Source: Patescibacteria group bacterium
Lineage (GTDB): Bacteria; Patescibacteria; Microgenomatia; Levybacterales; UBA12049
DNA length: 27,605 bases
Assembly (NCBI GenBank): GCA_023381035.1
Contig: JAMCTK010000006.1
Coordinates: 1-27,605, forward strand
Direction of reading: 5' to 3'
Shown: positions 8,278 to 15,373 of the stretch, piece after piece
Numbering within the stretch: the first letter of the stretch is position 1
Layout: each line of letters opens with the position of its first letter
Position numbers and translations under genes: made by a program
The notes under the pieces: generated by a model
Told to the model about the DNA's origin: nothing
What the model saw: the letters and a program-made list of their open reading frames with translations, nothing else
The model's database searches: none

Positions 8278-8295
8278 TTTCTACGCTTTGTAAAA
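8278..8295. promoter_or_regulatory. Second BlaI/CopY-like operator, before the P-type ATPase
   Basis: The core TACGCTTTGTA (8282-8292) matches TACACATTGTA at 5053-5063 as TACRCWTTGTA, and the flanks TTC/TA(A/G)A also agree. It is a less perfect palindrome than the 5047 site. On the minus strand it contains TACAAA, a possible -10 box, placed as TACAAT is in the other operator. It lies about 15-32 bp upstream of the ATPase ATG. The rest of the 8264-8388 gap shows nothing I can name. Confidence 0.5.
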
Positions 8296-8388
8296 AACAT
8301 TTCTTTAATCATAATTCATTTTCAAATGGTGCTATTTACTCTTTTTCCCAGATTCGACAGCAAATAAAGCAATTCATACTTCATTAAT

Positions 8389-8643
8389 CTATCCACAACA
8401 TCCACCTCCACCACAACAGCCCCCACCACCTTTATTCTTCAAGTTATTAACATAACTATCAAAATCAACAGTCTTTTTTGATGAAGAGCTTTTTTGGGTA
8501 TATTCATCGCATTCAGCGTTACAGGCAGGACAATTTGCTATTCGTTTCCAACAATGACCATACATCGGGTCTAGATACTCTAATTTTTTCCCTTCCGTCT
8601 CAAAAATAGATTTACAGTTTTGACAATAAAATTTATTTTTCAT
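8389..8643 (-). CDS. Small zinc-ribbon protein with doubled GGGGCCG tail
   Basis: An 84-residue protein, counted from the ATG at 8643, which sits 4 nt past the preceding stop. The frame is open upstream into that gene but a start there would only translate the shared repeat. The N-terminal half has CxxC pairs at C7/C10 and C38/C41 plus C31 and C45, consistent with a zinc ribbon. A Ser/Lys-rich linker leads to a C-terminus made of two consecutive copies of GGGGCCG. The same heptapeptide ends the neighbouring YlbF-like protein. Vicinal cysteines bind trivalent arsenic well, so the tail is a likely As(III)/metal ligand; that is inference. Last gene of the ars operon. No characterised homologue is known to me. 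Confidence 0.8.
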   Translation of the reverse strand: MKNKFYCQNCKSIFETEGKKLEYLDPMYGHCWKRIANCPACNAECDEYTQKSSSSKKTVDFDSYVNNLKNKGGGGCCGGGGCCG

Positions 8644-8647
8644 AGAT

Positions 8648-9007
8648 TTAACCACAACAACCTCCACCACCCGCAAACGGTATACCTGTAGCTTGGGTTA
8701 ATTGGTTACAAACTTTTCGAGCTATCTGGATAGCAGTATTCTGTGCTTTAACTAGCCGCATACATATTGGATTCGCACGCATCTTGGCAAAAGCATCTTG
8801 CAGTTCTTGTTGCTGCTTATCAGAAACAGGCAAACCCGATTGTTGAAGGGTAAATACTGTTTGTTTTCTCTCTTGCAGGTCTTGAATGGCCGCTATCGCA
8901 TCTTTGTTGTTATTTAACTGTTTGGTTGCCTCTTGGAGCTCCACAAACTCTGGAGTTTGGAGAATGTTGTCAGCAAAATCGTTAATAGTTTTATTTAGAT
9001 TGTTCAT
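8648..9007 (-). CDS. YlbF/YmcA-like (Com_YlbF) protein with Cys-Gly tail
   Basis: A 119-residue, mostly alpha-helical protein that fits the Com_YlbF family: an N-terminal helix around DNILQTPEF, a central helix with LQERKQTV, and a C-terminal helix from about 85 to 105. It ends in GGGGCCG (113-119), with further cysteines at 82 and 100. In Bacillus subtilis, YlbF acts with YmcA and YaaT in RNA processing and sporulation control, and those proteins are reported to carry Fe-S clusters. I recall that YlbF also has a Gly/Cys-rich end, which should be checked. Here the gene follows arsA by 3 nt and precedes the zinc-ribbon gene that shares its tail. A metalloid-handling partner of ArsA/ArsD is a plausible guess. 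Confidence 0.75.
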   Translation of the reverse strand: MNNLNKTINDFADNILQTPEFVELQEATKQLNNNKDAIAAIQDLQERKQTVFTLQQSGLPVSDKQQQELQDAFAKMRANPICMRLVKAQNTAIQIARKVCNQLTQATGIPFAGGGGCCG

Positions 9008-9010
9008 AAC

Positions 9011-10867
9011 TTATTTTCCATAAAGCATAAAACCTGCTTCTTTTAGTTTTTCTTTACCTATTAAATCATCCGCAAATAGAGGCAGTTTAATAATTGGAGC
9101 AGTAAACCGTTTGTCCATTTCTGCAAGATACTTCTCTTGCATCGTCTTACGCTTTTTCCAAAAATCATTTGTGATAATTGAGTCAGGCAAAATCAAATTT
9201 GCCACTACTAAACTCGTCGGAACGCCAATGGTTAAAAGCTCTTTCATGGCCCTTGAAGCCTCTTCAATGGGAGTTGATTCAGGATACATGACAAAGCTAA
9301 AGGTGGTTTGGTCAATGTCCTGCATCATATCAATCACTTCTTTGAAACGGGATTTAGTTATTTTATCCACTTCTGTCTCTCCAGTTGAGGTAAAAGTCTT
9401 GATTTCCAGCTGTTTACTCCAATCAACAGGTAATTCCAATAATCGTAAGGTGTGACCAGTTGGAGCAGTGTCAAAAACAATCACTTCAAAATCTTTTAAC
9501 GTAGCAAATTCGATAAACTTTTCAAAAGTTGCCATCTCCTCCGTGCAAGGAGAGTTTAGCTCTTCCTCAATAGCCAGAAGTCTTTCTTTATCGTATTTTT
9601 GACCAGCTTCTGTAAGGATTTTCTTCTTATATTCGGCAGTTGCCTTAACAGCATCAATTTGAGCAATTGAGAGGTTGTTTTCAGTTTTAAGCGGGGTAGG
9701 TTTATCACTTATTTCTGTTTCAAAAATCTGCCCTAGATGGGAAGCTGGGTCGGTGGTCAAAAGTAGGGTTTTGTATCCAGAATTCGCTGTCCACAAGGCT
9801 GTAGAGGCAGCAACTGAGGTTTTCCCTACACCACCTTTGCCAGCGAAAAAGATTGTCCTTCTGTGGCCATTTTTAGGAGTAAGTAGTTGTTTAATCTTGG
9901 GGTCTATTTTAGGAAATCCATTACTAACAATACCATCTTCAATTTTCAATTTTTCTGGCTCATATTCAGAAAGTCTAAGAGGGGTTTTATATAGTTTCGC
10001 TCCCATTTCTAATAATTGTTTTTCTCCCTTTACTTCTTTATCTTCTAGCTCAACCAAGGTAATAGGTACTGAAAATGCCTGTTTTATATCACTTAAAAAC
10101 TGTTGTTGCTTGGCAAAGCGTCTTAACATAAAAGGGTTATCGCAAACACTTTTGGGATAAATACCGTTAACAATAAGTTCTTGCGAAGTTATTTTTAGCT
10201 TCAATAGTTCAGCGATAGAACGTTTTGCCTCATAAATTGGAGTTACTTCAGGTCGCAAAACAAAAATAAAGGTGGTTTGATTTGAATCCCGCATTGCTTT
10301 AATTGCTCTATCAAATTTAGATTTTGATTCTGCCAAAGCTGCTGCGGGCCCAATGCAAGTTTGTCCGCCACCTTCCTCTTTAGCTGCTTTTTCAATAACA
10401 CCACTCCATTCAACTGGTAGTTCCAATAATCGCAGCGTGTGTCCTGTTGGGGCGGTATCAAAGATAATAATTTCAAAATCTGAATCCTGAAGGAAGTCGG
10501 TGAAACGGTCAAAAGCGGCCATCTCTGCGGTACAAGGAGAACTTAATTGTTCCTCAAGAACCTTAAAACTTTCGTTGGATATAAGGCCTCTAAGGGGAGA
10601 GAGTGTTCTCTCTTTATATTCGGTAGTTGCAATATCAGGGTCTAGTTCCATCGCAAACAAATTTTTCACTCCATTGATAGGGGTAACTTTATGACCAATT
10701 GATTGTTCAAACACATCGGCTAGGTTTGAGGCAGGGTCAGTAGTAATAATGAGGGTTTTCTTTCCAAGATTGGCAAAGTACACTGCACTTGAAGCAGCCA
10801 TTGTTGTTTTACCAACACCACCTTTACCTGAATAAAAATAGAATTTTGTTTGCATCTTATTTTTCAT
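9011..10867 (-). CDS. arsA: ArsA, arsenite-activated ATPase (two-domain)
   Basis: A 618-residue tandem ATPase like E. coli ArsA (583 residues). Each half has a deviant Walker A (GKGGVGKT at 14-21 and 343-350) and the switch motif DTAPTGHTLRLLELP (137-151 and 466-480). The metalloid-site cysteines C113, C172 and C422 of E. coli ArsA have counterparts C112, C171 and C441, so this is a genuine As(III)/Sb(III)-activated form and not a Get3-type targeting ATPase. ArsA normally powers the ArsB or Acr3 permease and receives As(III) from ArsD. No such permease is in the window. The first ATG overlaps arsD by 11 nt; the next in-frame ATG (10855) would avoid the overlap. Confidence 0.95.
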   Translation of the reverse strand: MKNKMQTKFYFYSGKGGVGKTTMAASSAVYFANLGKKTLIITTDPASNLADVFEQSIGHKVTPINGVKNLFAMELDPDIATTEYKERTLSPLRGLISNESFKVLEEQLSSPCTAEMAAFDRFTDFLQDSDFEIIIFDTAPTGHTLRLLELPVEWSGVIEKAAKEEGGGQTCIGPAAALAESKSKFDRAIKAMRDSNQTTFIFVLRPEVTPIYEAKRSIAELLKLKITSQELIVNGIYPKSVCDNPFMLRRFAKQQQFLSDIKQAFSVPITLVELEDKEVKGEKQLLEMGAKLYKTPLRLSEYEPEKLKIEDGIVSNGFPKIDPKIKQLLTPKNGHRRTIFFAGKGGVGKTSVAASTALWTANSGYKTLLLTTDPASHLGQIFETEISDKPTPLKTENNLSIAQIDAVKATAEYKKKILTEAGQKYDKERLLAIEEELNSPCTEEMATFEKFIEFATLKDFEVIVFDTAPTGHTLRLLELPVDWSKQLEIKTFTSTGETEVDKITKSRFKEVIDMMQDIDQTTFSFVMYPESTPIEEASRAMKELLTIGVPTSLVVANLILPDSIITNDFWKKRKTMQEKYLAEMDKRFTAPIIKLPLFADDLIGKEKLKEAGFMLYGK

Positions 10868-11165
10868 TACTAAACTTTTTGAATTCGTCTAAGGTTGGGT
10901 AACTACCACTTTTTACAATATCTCCATTGAGAGTAGTGATAGGGAGAGCCTTGATTTGCTGTTCTTGAATAAGTTTGATAACTTTTGGGTTTTGTTTAAA
11001 CATTTCTGGAGACTGGGTAATGATATAGCGTTCTACTTTAATATCTATTTTTTTAAGCTCTTCTAAAGTATTTTGAAAATCCATCAAACTTTGGTCAGGA
11101 TTTGGGCCGCAAACACCAGATGAGCAACACATTGGCGGGTCATAAATAATAAAGGTTTTATTCAT
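10857..11165 (-). CDS. arsD: ArsD, arsenite metallochaperone
   Basis: A 102-residue thioredoxin-fold protein that carries As(III) to ArsA. The metalloid-binding triad is present as C13-C14 and C19 in MCCSSGVCG, matching Cys12, Cys13 and Cys18 of E. coli ArsD. The YDPPMCC start and the ALPITTLNGDIVKSGSYP segment are family-typical. The C-terminal cysteine pairs of some ArsD proteins are absent. It lies between arsR (10-nt gap) and arsA (overlap), the classical arsRDA order. Confidence 0.95.
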   Translation of the reverse strand: MNKTFIIYDPPMCCSSGVCGPNPDQSLMDFQNTLEELKKIDIKVERYIITQSPEMFKQNPKVIKLIQEQQIKALPITTLNGDIVKSGSYPTLDEFKKFSNEK

Positions 11166-11175
11166 ATTATTTTTT

Positions 11176-11520
11176 TTAGTTAACTTCTAATTGACATCGA
11201 CATTCTTCATGGAGAGAGCACATCTTATTGGAAAGGTTCTCTTGCCCAAAATGTTCAAGAAATAAGGTCTCCAGTGCCTTAAAAGCCTCTCTGTCCAGTG
11301 AGCAATGAACCCAAGCACCGATTTTGCGGTCATGGACTAAGCCAGCCTCTCGCAAATCGTTTACATGATGAGAAACAAGGGACTGCTCCATGTTTAGCTC
11401 TTTTGCTATCATGCAGACACATTCCTCTCCTTTTGCTAAGTGCATGATGATTTTGAATTTACTCTCGTGGCTAAGTATTTTTAATAACTTTTGTAATTTA
11501 TCAGTTTGATTTTTAACCAT
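11176..11520 (-). CDS. arsR: ArsR-family arsenic-responsive repressor
   Basis: A 114-residue winged-helix repressor. The metalloid site is C33 and C35 in EECVCMI, matching the ELCVCDL motif of As(III)-responsive ArsR. The DNA-recognition helix is SLVSHHVNDLREAGLV. Four C-terminal residues of interest (C101, C107, C109 and H104) add a possible extra metal site. First gene of the ars operon. It has its own promoter (11546-11574) with an inverted repeat over the -10 region, fitting autoregulation and release by arsenite. Confidence 0.93.
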   Translation of the reverse strand: MVKNQTDKLQKLLKILSHESKFKIIMHLAKGEECVCMIAKELNMEQSLVSHHVNDLREAGLVHDRKIGAWVHCSLDREAFKALETLFLEHFGQENLSNKMCSLHEECRCQLEVN

Positions 11521-11524
11521 AGTC

Positions 11525-11550
11525 AGAATATGAATGTATTTTCATATTCT
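11525..11550. promoter_or_regulatory. Candidate ArsR operator
   Basis: AGAATATGAA (11525-11534) and TTCATATTCT (11541-11550) form a perfect 10-bp inverted repeat with a 6-nt centre. It starts 5 bp upstream of the arsR ATG and overlaps the -10 box of the arsR promoter. Location and symmetry fit an ArsR-family dimer site. Confidence 0.7.
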
Positions 11551-11574
11551 ATGGAATACAAGAAGTAAAGTCAA
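11546..11574 (-). promoter_or_regulatory. arsR operon promoter
   Basis: On the minus strand TTGACT (11574-11569) and TAGAAT (11551-11546) are spaced by exactly 17 bp. The expected transcript start is near 11539, about 20 nt before the arsR ATG. No Shine-Dalgarno is visible in that short leader. Confidence 0.65.
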
Positions 11575-11607
11575 GAGGTATTAAAAACAACTCGGGTATA
11601 GTTCAGA

Positions 11608-11627
11608 TATAATATAGGTGAAGGAAT
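11608..11627 (+). promoter_or_regulatory. Possible -10 box and ribosome site of the Ntn-hydrolase gene
   Basis: TATAAT at 11608-11613 is a consensus -10 box, but no good -35 lies 16-18 bp upstream. GAAGGAA near 11620-11626 could be the ribosome binding site for the ATG at 11636. The promoter is divergent from arsR within a 115-bp gap. Confidence 0.35.
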
Positions 11628-11635
11628 AAATACCT

Positions 11636-13363
11636 ATGACAATGGTTTTGGCATACAAATTCAGGGAAGGAACAGTGATGATTTCTGACAGTAGAGCTAC
11701 TTGGGTTAATAAAAGAGTCAACATCAATATTCCTGAAGATACACTTCAAAAAATTCTGCCATTGGGGAACAAAATGGCAATAGGATATGCTGGCGATGTA
11801 AAAACGGCAGCATTAGTAATAAATAACTTGCGGGGAGCGTTAAGAAAAAAACCTCGGTTAAGTATTCCCAATGTAATGGTAGTAGAGTTGGTAAGAACGG
11901 TAAAATATCACTTTCGAAAAATCAAAGAGCCAGTAGCCTTCATCCTTGGAACAATTGATAACTCTGGCACAATCAAGACTTGGTCTTTTGAATCTCCTTC
12001 TTTTGCTCCCCAAGAAATTTGTAAGGGTTTTGCTGTTATTGGTTCGGGAAGCGTTGTGGCTGATTATCTTCGAAAAAACGCCAAGACTTTTGAAAGTCCC
12101 AAACAAGACCTTAAGAAGAAAGCAGACCTGCTTTTTATGAATTTGGGCAGCGAACTTGGGAGACATGGAATAGATACTGTAGGTGGAATGTTGCAGACAA
12201 TTCTAGTTGAACCAAAAGGTATTCAACCTTTAAGATATGGTTTTGTTGACATAGACCCCGATAAAGAACCAAATGCTAAAAGTATTGAGATGGATAAAGG
12301 TGTATGGACGCAACACGACTTGACTAAAAAAATAACTACTCAACTGGTTGAACCGATAAAACTAATAAATGAACCAGCAAAAAGACTACAGTTTCATGAC
12401 TTTGAACTACCACCTGGAGAGTCCACTGCTAAATGGCATCTTACTTATTTTTTGACTTGTACCGCTGTTAAGATATTGCCTGGAACGATTGAGTTTTTTA
12501 ACCCTATGACTAATCTTGCTTCCCACAACCTTCCTTTCTCTTTTGAGTTATTAGTTGCAGTTGGTCTTTGGGGTTCTCCAGGAGACCACAAGCTAAGGTT
12601 TGTTCTTAGCCAGAACAAAAGAGAGGAAGTATACAGCCAAGACATTCATATCGAATACCTTCCAGAAGAAATAGATACTGTTTCTAAAATCCACATGACC
12701 ATAGAAAAATCTGGCCAAGCAATATTGGAATGTTACATTGACAATAATCTAATCGGAAGGCGTGCAATGTACTTTGGTCATGTTAAGGAAAGTGTTCCGT
12801 CGCCTGATAAAGCTGATGAGTTTGCACAAAGACAAAGGAAAATAATGATGGATGACTTAAGAAAATGTTCCGACGATGTAATCGAAAAATCAGGTAAAGC
12901 CGAACTTGTTTATTTTACTATCTGTGAAAATGCAATACATCAAGAGTCTTATCTTAAATTTGAAAATCAGTTTATGGTTACCTACTGGAAAAACTACCCT
13001 CTTCCTCTAAGGGCACACATCGCTAGTGCTTTTAGATTCCCCAAGGGAACACATCGTGTTGAAGTTAGGTTAGTTAATGCTTCAACAAGAGAATCTTCTG
13101 TTGTTGATACTGCTACTATTACTTCTTCTTCCAGTTTTGTGATTAGTCCTATTCATGGTGATATGATAATCAAAATTCCCGAACCTGGAATATATTTTGT
13201 CAGTGTTTATGTTGATGATAAAAGAGTTGGTACTGTTGTCTTGGCTGCTGAAACAGATAATCCTAAATTTTCCTTTACTCTTATGCCTGAACAGGTGGCT
13301 CAAATTCAAAAGGGAGAGCTGTTGAATCTGCTAAAAAGAACACCACAAAATCCTGATAACTAA
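11636..13363 (+). CDS. Proteasome-like Ntn hydrolase fused to two beta-sandwich domains
   Basis: A 575-residue protein. Residues 1-205 match the proteasome beta/HslV fold. After Met removal Thr2 becomes the N-terminal nucleophile, D18 falls at position 17 of the mature chain, and K39 in QKILPLG aligns with the catalytic Lys33. GSGS (136-139) and D180-T-V-G-G correspond to the Ser129 loop and Asp166 region. No propeptide is present, as in HslV. Residues about 250-385 and 420-545 look like two copies of an immunoglobulin-like beta-sandwich; each ends in a Y-x-D-x-x-x-x-G pattern (CYIDNNLIG, VYVDDKRVG). They remind me of the DUF6941 type, with low certainty. No HslU- or Mpa-like unfoldase gene is near. 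The function is unknown; a self-contained regulated peptidase is my inference. Confidence 0.75.
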   Translation: MTMVLAYKFREGTVMISDSRATWVNKRVNINIPEDTLQKILPLGNKMAIGYAGDVKTAALVINNLRGALRKKPRLSIPNVMVVELVRTVKYHFRKIKEPVAFILGTIDNSGTIKTWSFESPSFAPQEICKGFAVIGSGSVVADYLRKNAKTFESPKQDLKKKADLLFMNLGSELGRHGIDTVGGMLQTILVEPKGIQPLRYGFVDIDPDKEPNAKSIEMDKGVWTQHDLTKKITTQLVEPIKLINEPAKRLQFHDFELPPGESTAKWHLTYFLTCTAVKILPGTIEFFNPMTNLASHNLPFSFELLVAVGLWGSPGDHKLRFVLSQNKREEVYSQDIHIEYLPEEIDTVSKIHMTIEKSGQAILECYIDNNLIGRRAMYFGHVKESVPSPDKADEFAQRQRKIMMDDLRKCSDDVIEKSGKAELVYFTICENAIHQESYLKFENQFMVTYWKNYPLPLRAHIASAFRFPKGTHRVEVRLVNASTRESSVVDTATITSSSSFVISPIHGDMIIKIPEPGIYFVSVYVDDKRVGTVVLAAETDNPKFSFTLMPEQVAQIQKGELLNLLKRTPQNPDN

Positions 13364-13370
13364 TATAAGC

Positions 13371-13391
13371 CACTCTTTGAGAGTTATTTAT
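13371..13391 (+). terminator. Weak terminator-like hairpin
   Basis: ACTCT-TTG-AGAGT (13372-13384) lies 8 nt after the stop of the Ntn-hydrolase gene and is followed by a T-rich run. The stem is only 5 bp. Confidence 0.3.
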
Positions 13392-13416
13392 TAGTGAAAA
13401 AAGAAATAAAGAGTTG

Positions 13417-13448
13417 CTAGGTTTATGGTGGTTTCTGTAACCACCTAG
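13417..13448. repeat. Nested inverted repeat in the 13364-13598 gap
   Basis: GGTGGTT (13427-13433) and AACCACC (13439-13445) form a 7-bp stem with a 5-nt loop. CTAGGT (13417-13422) and ACCTAG (13443-13448) offer an alternative outer pairing. No T-run follows, so it is not a standard terminator. It may be a protein-binding site or RNA structure. The rest of this gap holds the 14-mer listed at 13509. Confidence 0.5.
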
Positions 13449-13508
13449 ACAGTCACATGATAAGAGTTTTAGCTTGGTGTTTTGTACTAATTTAAGAGTT
13501 ATGGTTTT

Positions 13509-13522
13509 CTTAGAGCTTTAGA
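13509..13522. repeat. Direct repeat, copy 1 (CTTAGAGCTTTAGA)
   Basis: This 14-mer recurs exactly at 14550-14563. Each copy lies upstream of a winged-helix-like gene, 76 bp before the ATG here and 51 bp before it in the other. It could be an operator shared by both genes. Confidence 0.5.
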
Positions 13523-13598
13523 ACCCGATTCAGGCTCATCCTCTTTATGAAAATGATAAAATAAGACTATAGTTCTGCCTTTTTGAAGTGAAATAAAA

Positions 13599-14513
13599 AT
13601 GGAAATAACACTTGAGAGCGATGTCCAGCGTCTATTATTTTCGCTATTTAATAAAAACAAGCATAAAACAGGGCTTGTTTCTACTATCGTTTACAACGCC
13701 TCCGATAATTTAAAAGGTTCACAGTCATATTACGAGCACGAAGACACAATTCCCTTTCTTACTAAGAACGGTCTCTTGAAACTTGCTGGCAAACCAGAAA
13801 AACACTCCGAAGCAATTCGAGACGCTTATATAGTCGACTACTTTTTTTATGAGGTTTCATTCTCCCCTCAAGAGCTTCAACAGTATTATTTGGAACAACT
13901 TAATGGACAGGTAAAAGAACCGTTGGGAGAAAGTGAACAACTAAGAAAAATCATAACGATAATCTTTGATAAACAACTCGAATTTCGTAACAAACAAATA
14001 ATGATTTCCTGGTCTTTTATAGACCAAGAATCTTTTAAAAATATTCAGTTTGATAAAATGCTCCAGAAACTAGAAAAAATGGGTTTGGTTAAAATATCGA
14101 AAACAGACGTCAATGAGGATTCAGTGGATTTTACTATTGAAACACTTAGCAAGTTAGATGACGTATACAAGGAGAAAGGCAGATATATTGATAAACCATA
14201 TATTGGCAATCCGTCATTCCATGTTGACCCGCTTACTGGTGAGTTTCGCTGGGGTGATGTCAAGGGAAAATTTGATAGTCTACATTCATACCAGCTTGGG
14301 ATTCTCCTAGAACTGTTAGCCAAGCCTAACGAACAAATAAAGATTGAAGATTTATATACCATGGTTTGGAAAACTAAATTTCAAGAACATGACAGAAATA
14401 CAGTCAAGGATACAGTAAAGCATTTACGAGAAAGACTTGGATTGGTGGGTAAAAAAGAAAACAAGCCTGGATACATTAATTGTAAATATTGGCGTTACTC
14501 TCTCTATCTTTGA
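13599..14513 (+). CDS. Hypothetical protein with C-terminal winged helix
   Basis: A 304-residue soluble protein. The last 80 residues look like a winged-helix DNA-binding domain of the response-regulator effector type: YQLGILLELLAKPNEQI, then IEDLYTMVW, then NTVKDTVKHLRERLGL as a recognition helix, then a wing ending GYINCKYWRYSL. The first 200 residues may hold a second helical DNA-binding region (about 115-175, with LQKLEKMGLVKIS as a wHTH-like end). No receiver domain or enzyme motif is visible. The position between the accessory genes and the recombination module suggests an element regulator or replication factor. Ends in TGA, which shows that TGA is a stop in this genome. Confidence 0.65.
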   Translation: MEITLESDVQRLLFSLFNKNKHKTGLVSTIVYNASDNLKGSQSYYEHEDTIPFLTKNGLLKLAGKPEKHSEAIRDAYIVDYFFYEVSFSPQELQQYYLEQLNGQVKEPLGESEQLRKIITIIFDKQLEFRNKQIMISWSFIDQESFKNIQFDKMLQKLEKMGLVKISKTDVNEDSVDFTIETLSKLDDVYKEKGRYIDKPYIGNPSFHVDPLTGEFRWGDVKGKFDSLHSYQLGILLELLAKPNEQIKIEDLYTMVWKTKFQEHDRNTVKDTVKHLRERLGLVGKKENKPGYINCKYWRYSLYL

Positions 14514-14529
14514 GGCTAATCTACTTAAG

Positions 14530-14602
14530 ATTGCCCCTTTTCGCCCTAACTTAGAGCTTTAGACTAAAAATACCTTCGCTTGCATGCCCTTATTGCCCCT
14601 TT
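14530..14602. repeat. Direct repeats ATTGCCCCTTT and 14-mer copy 2
   Basis: ATTGCCCCTTT occurs at 14530-14540 and again at 14592-14602. Between them lies CTTAGAGCTTTAGA (14550-14563), identical to 13509-13522. The whole cluster fills the 101-bp gap before the next gene, so binding sites or a small origin-like iteron set are possible. Confidence 0.45.
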
Positions 14603-14614
14603 AGACTTAGGGTC

Positions 14615-15352
14615 ATGAAACAAGTTGGATATAGAGCAAGTCATCGAAACCGCTGGTCTTTAATCTCAAACGGGATTCTTTCCTTGCAGGAATTTCTGTT
14701 GTTTGAATACTACCTTGATTCAATGGACTTTGACCAGAAACATGAACGGTTTGGAACCTTTGAAGTTTACTTTGAGGATATAACAAACGACTTTGGTAAA
14801 AAGAGCAACACTATTAAAGAATGGCATGATGGACTAGTAAGTAAAGGCTTTATAGGGCTTGTGGACAAGAGGAAAAGATTGTTCGAAATAAAGTCACCCC
14901 TTCGTTATCTCACTGGCCAAACCTGGGGTGGCAAATCAATCCAATTCGCAATGGAGGAAAAAAGTAATCCGACTTTGGAATTTCTCCTTCAAAATATTTG
15001 TTTTAATCCCAATAAAATACAAATAAAGTCGAATATTTATACAGATTTCAAGGCTGAAAGCCCTACTAAAGCTATAAGTTCCTCTAAGGATGAGTGTAAG
15101 GTTAATCCTCTCCCTAATTCTTTAAGTAGTAATAAGAAGATAGTAGTTATTTACCAAACACCCAGGACAGATGAGGAATACAAAAAGATTCAGGAGGAAG
15201 GAAGTGAGATGACAATTGATGACATGCGGTGGATTGATAAAAACGTAAAAGAAAAAATTGAAATTCGGGACGACGAACATGAGAAGGAAGTCGTCAGAAT
15301 ATACTTTGACGGAAATTGGAGTGAATATCGAAAACATTTAATTAATAGTTAA
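14615..15352 (+). CDS. Hypothetical winged-helix protein, replication-initiator-like
   Basis: A 245-residue protein. Residues 1-100 have the pattern of a winged helix found in phage and plasmid replication proteins: an aromatic-rich N-terminus, EFLLFEYYLDSM, then KSNTIKEWHDGLVSKGFIGLV as helix-turn-helix and the wing RKRLFEIKSPLRYL. The middle (about 140-185) is low-complexity Ser/Lys/Asn linker, and the C-terminus (about 195-245) is acidic and helical. The family is not recognised. It follows the other winged-helix gene and precedes the small recombinase by 21 nt, so it may be co-transcribed with the latter. Confidence 0.6.
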   Translation: MKQVGYRASHRNRWSLISNGILSLQEFLLFEYYLDSMDFDQKHERFGTFEVYFEDITNDFGKKSNTIKEWHDGLVSKGFIGLVDKRKRLFEIKSPLRYLTGQTWGGKSIQFAMEEKSNPTLEFLLQNICFNPNKIQIKSNIYTDFKAESPTKAISSSKDECKVNPLPNSLSSNKKIVVIYQTPRTDEEYKKIQEEGSEMTIDDMRWIDKNVKEKIEIRDDEHEKEVVRIYFDGNWSEYRKHLINS

Positions 15353-15356
15353 AAAG

Positions 15357-15366
15357 AAAGGAGGTG
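15357..15366 (+). promoter_or_regulatory. Strong ribosome binding site deciding a GTG start
   Basis: AAAGGAGGTG ends 9 nt (counted from GGAGG) before the GTG at 15374, a near-perfect anti-Shine-Dalgarno match. It supports the GTG start of the small recombinase. Confidence 0.75.
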
Positions 15367-15373
15367 AAAAATA

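Noticed and set aside
9675..10160. 161-codon open frame antisense to arsA
   Set aside because: The opposite strand encodes an intact two-domain ArsA; the frame is a shadow.
9011..10867. Reading the ATPase as Get3-type tail-anchored protein targeting factor
   Set aside because: It has two fused halves, all three arsenite-site cysteines and arsD/arsR next to it.
11858..12645. Antisense frames within the Ntn-hydrolase gene
   Set aside because: They lie opposite a conserved catalytic domain and have no recognisable product.
13599..14513. Recoded TGA (as in Gracilibacteria and relatives)
   Set aside because: Several complete genes end in TGA at the expected family length, for example purC, and no in-frame TGA interrupts conserved genes.
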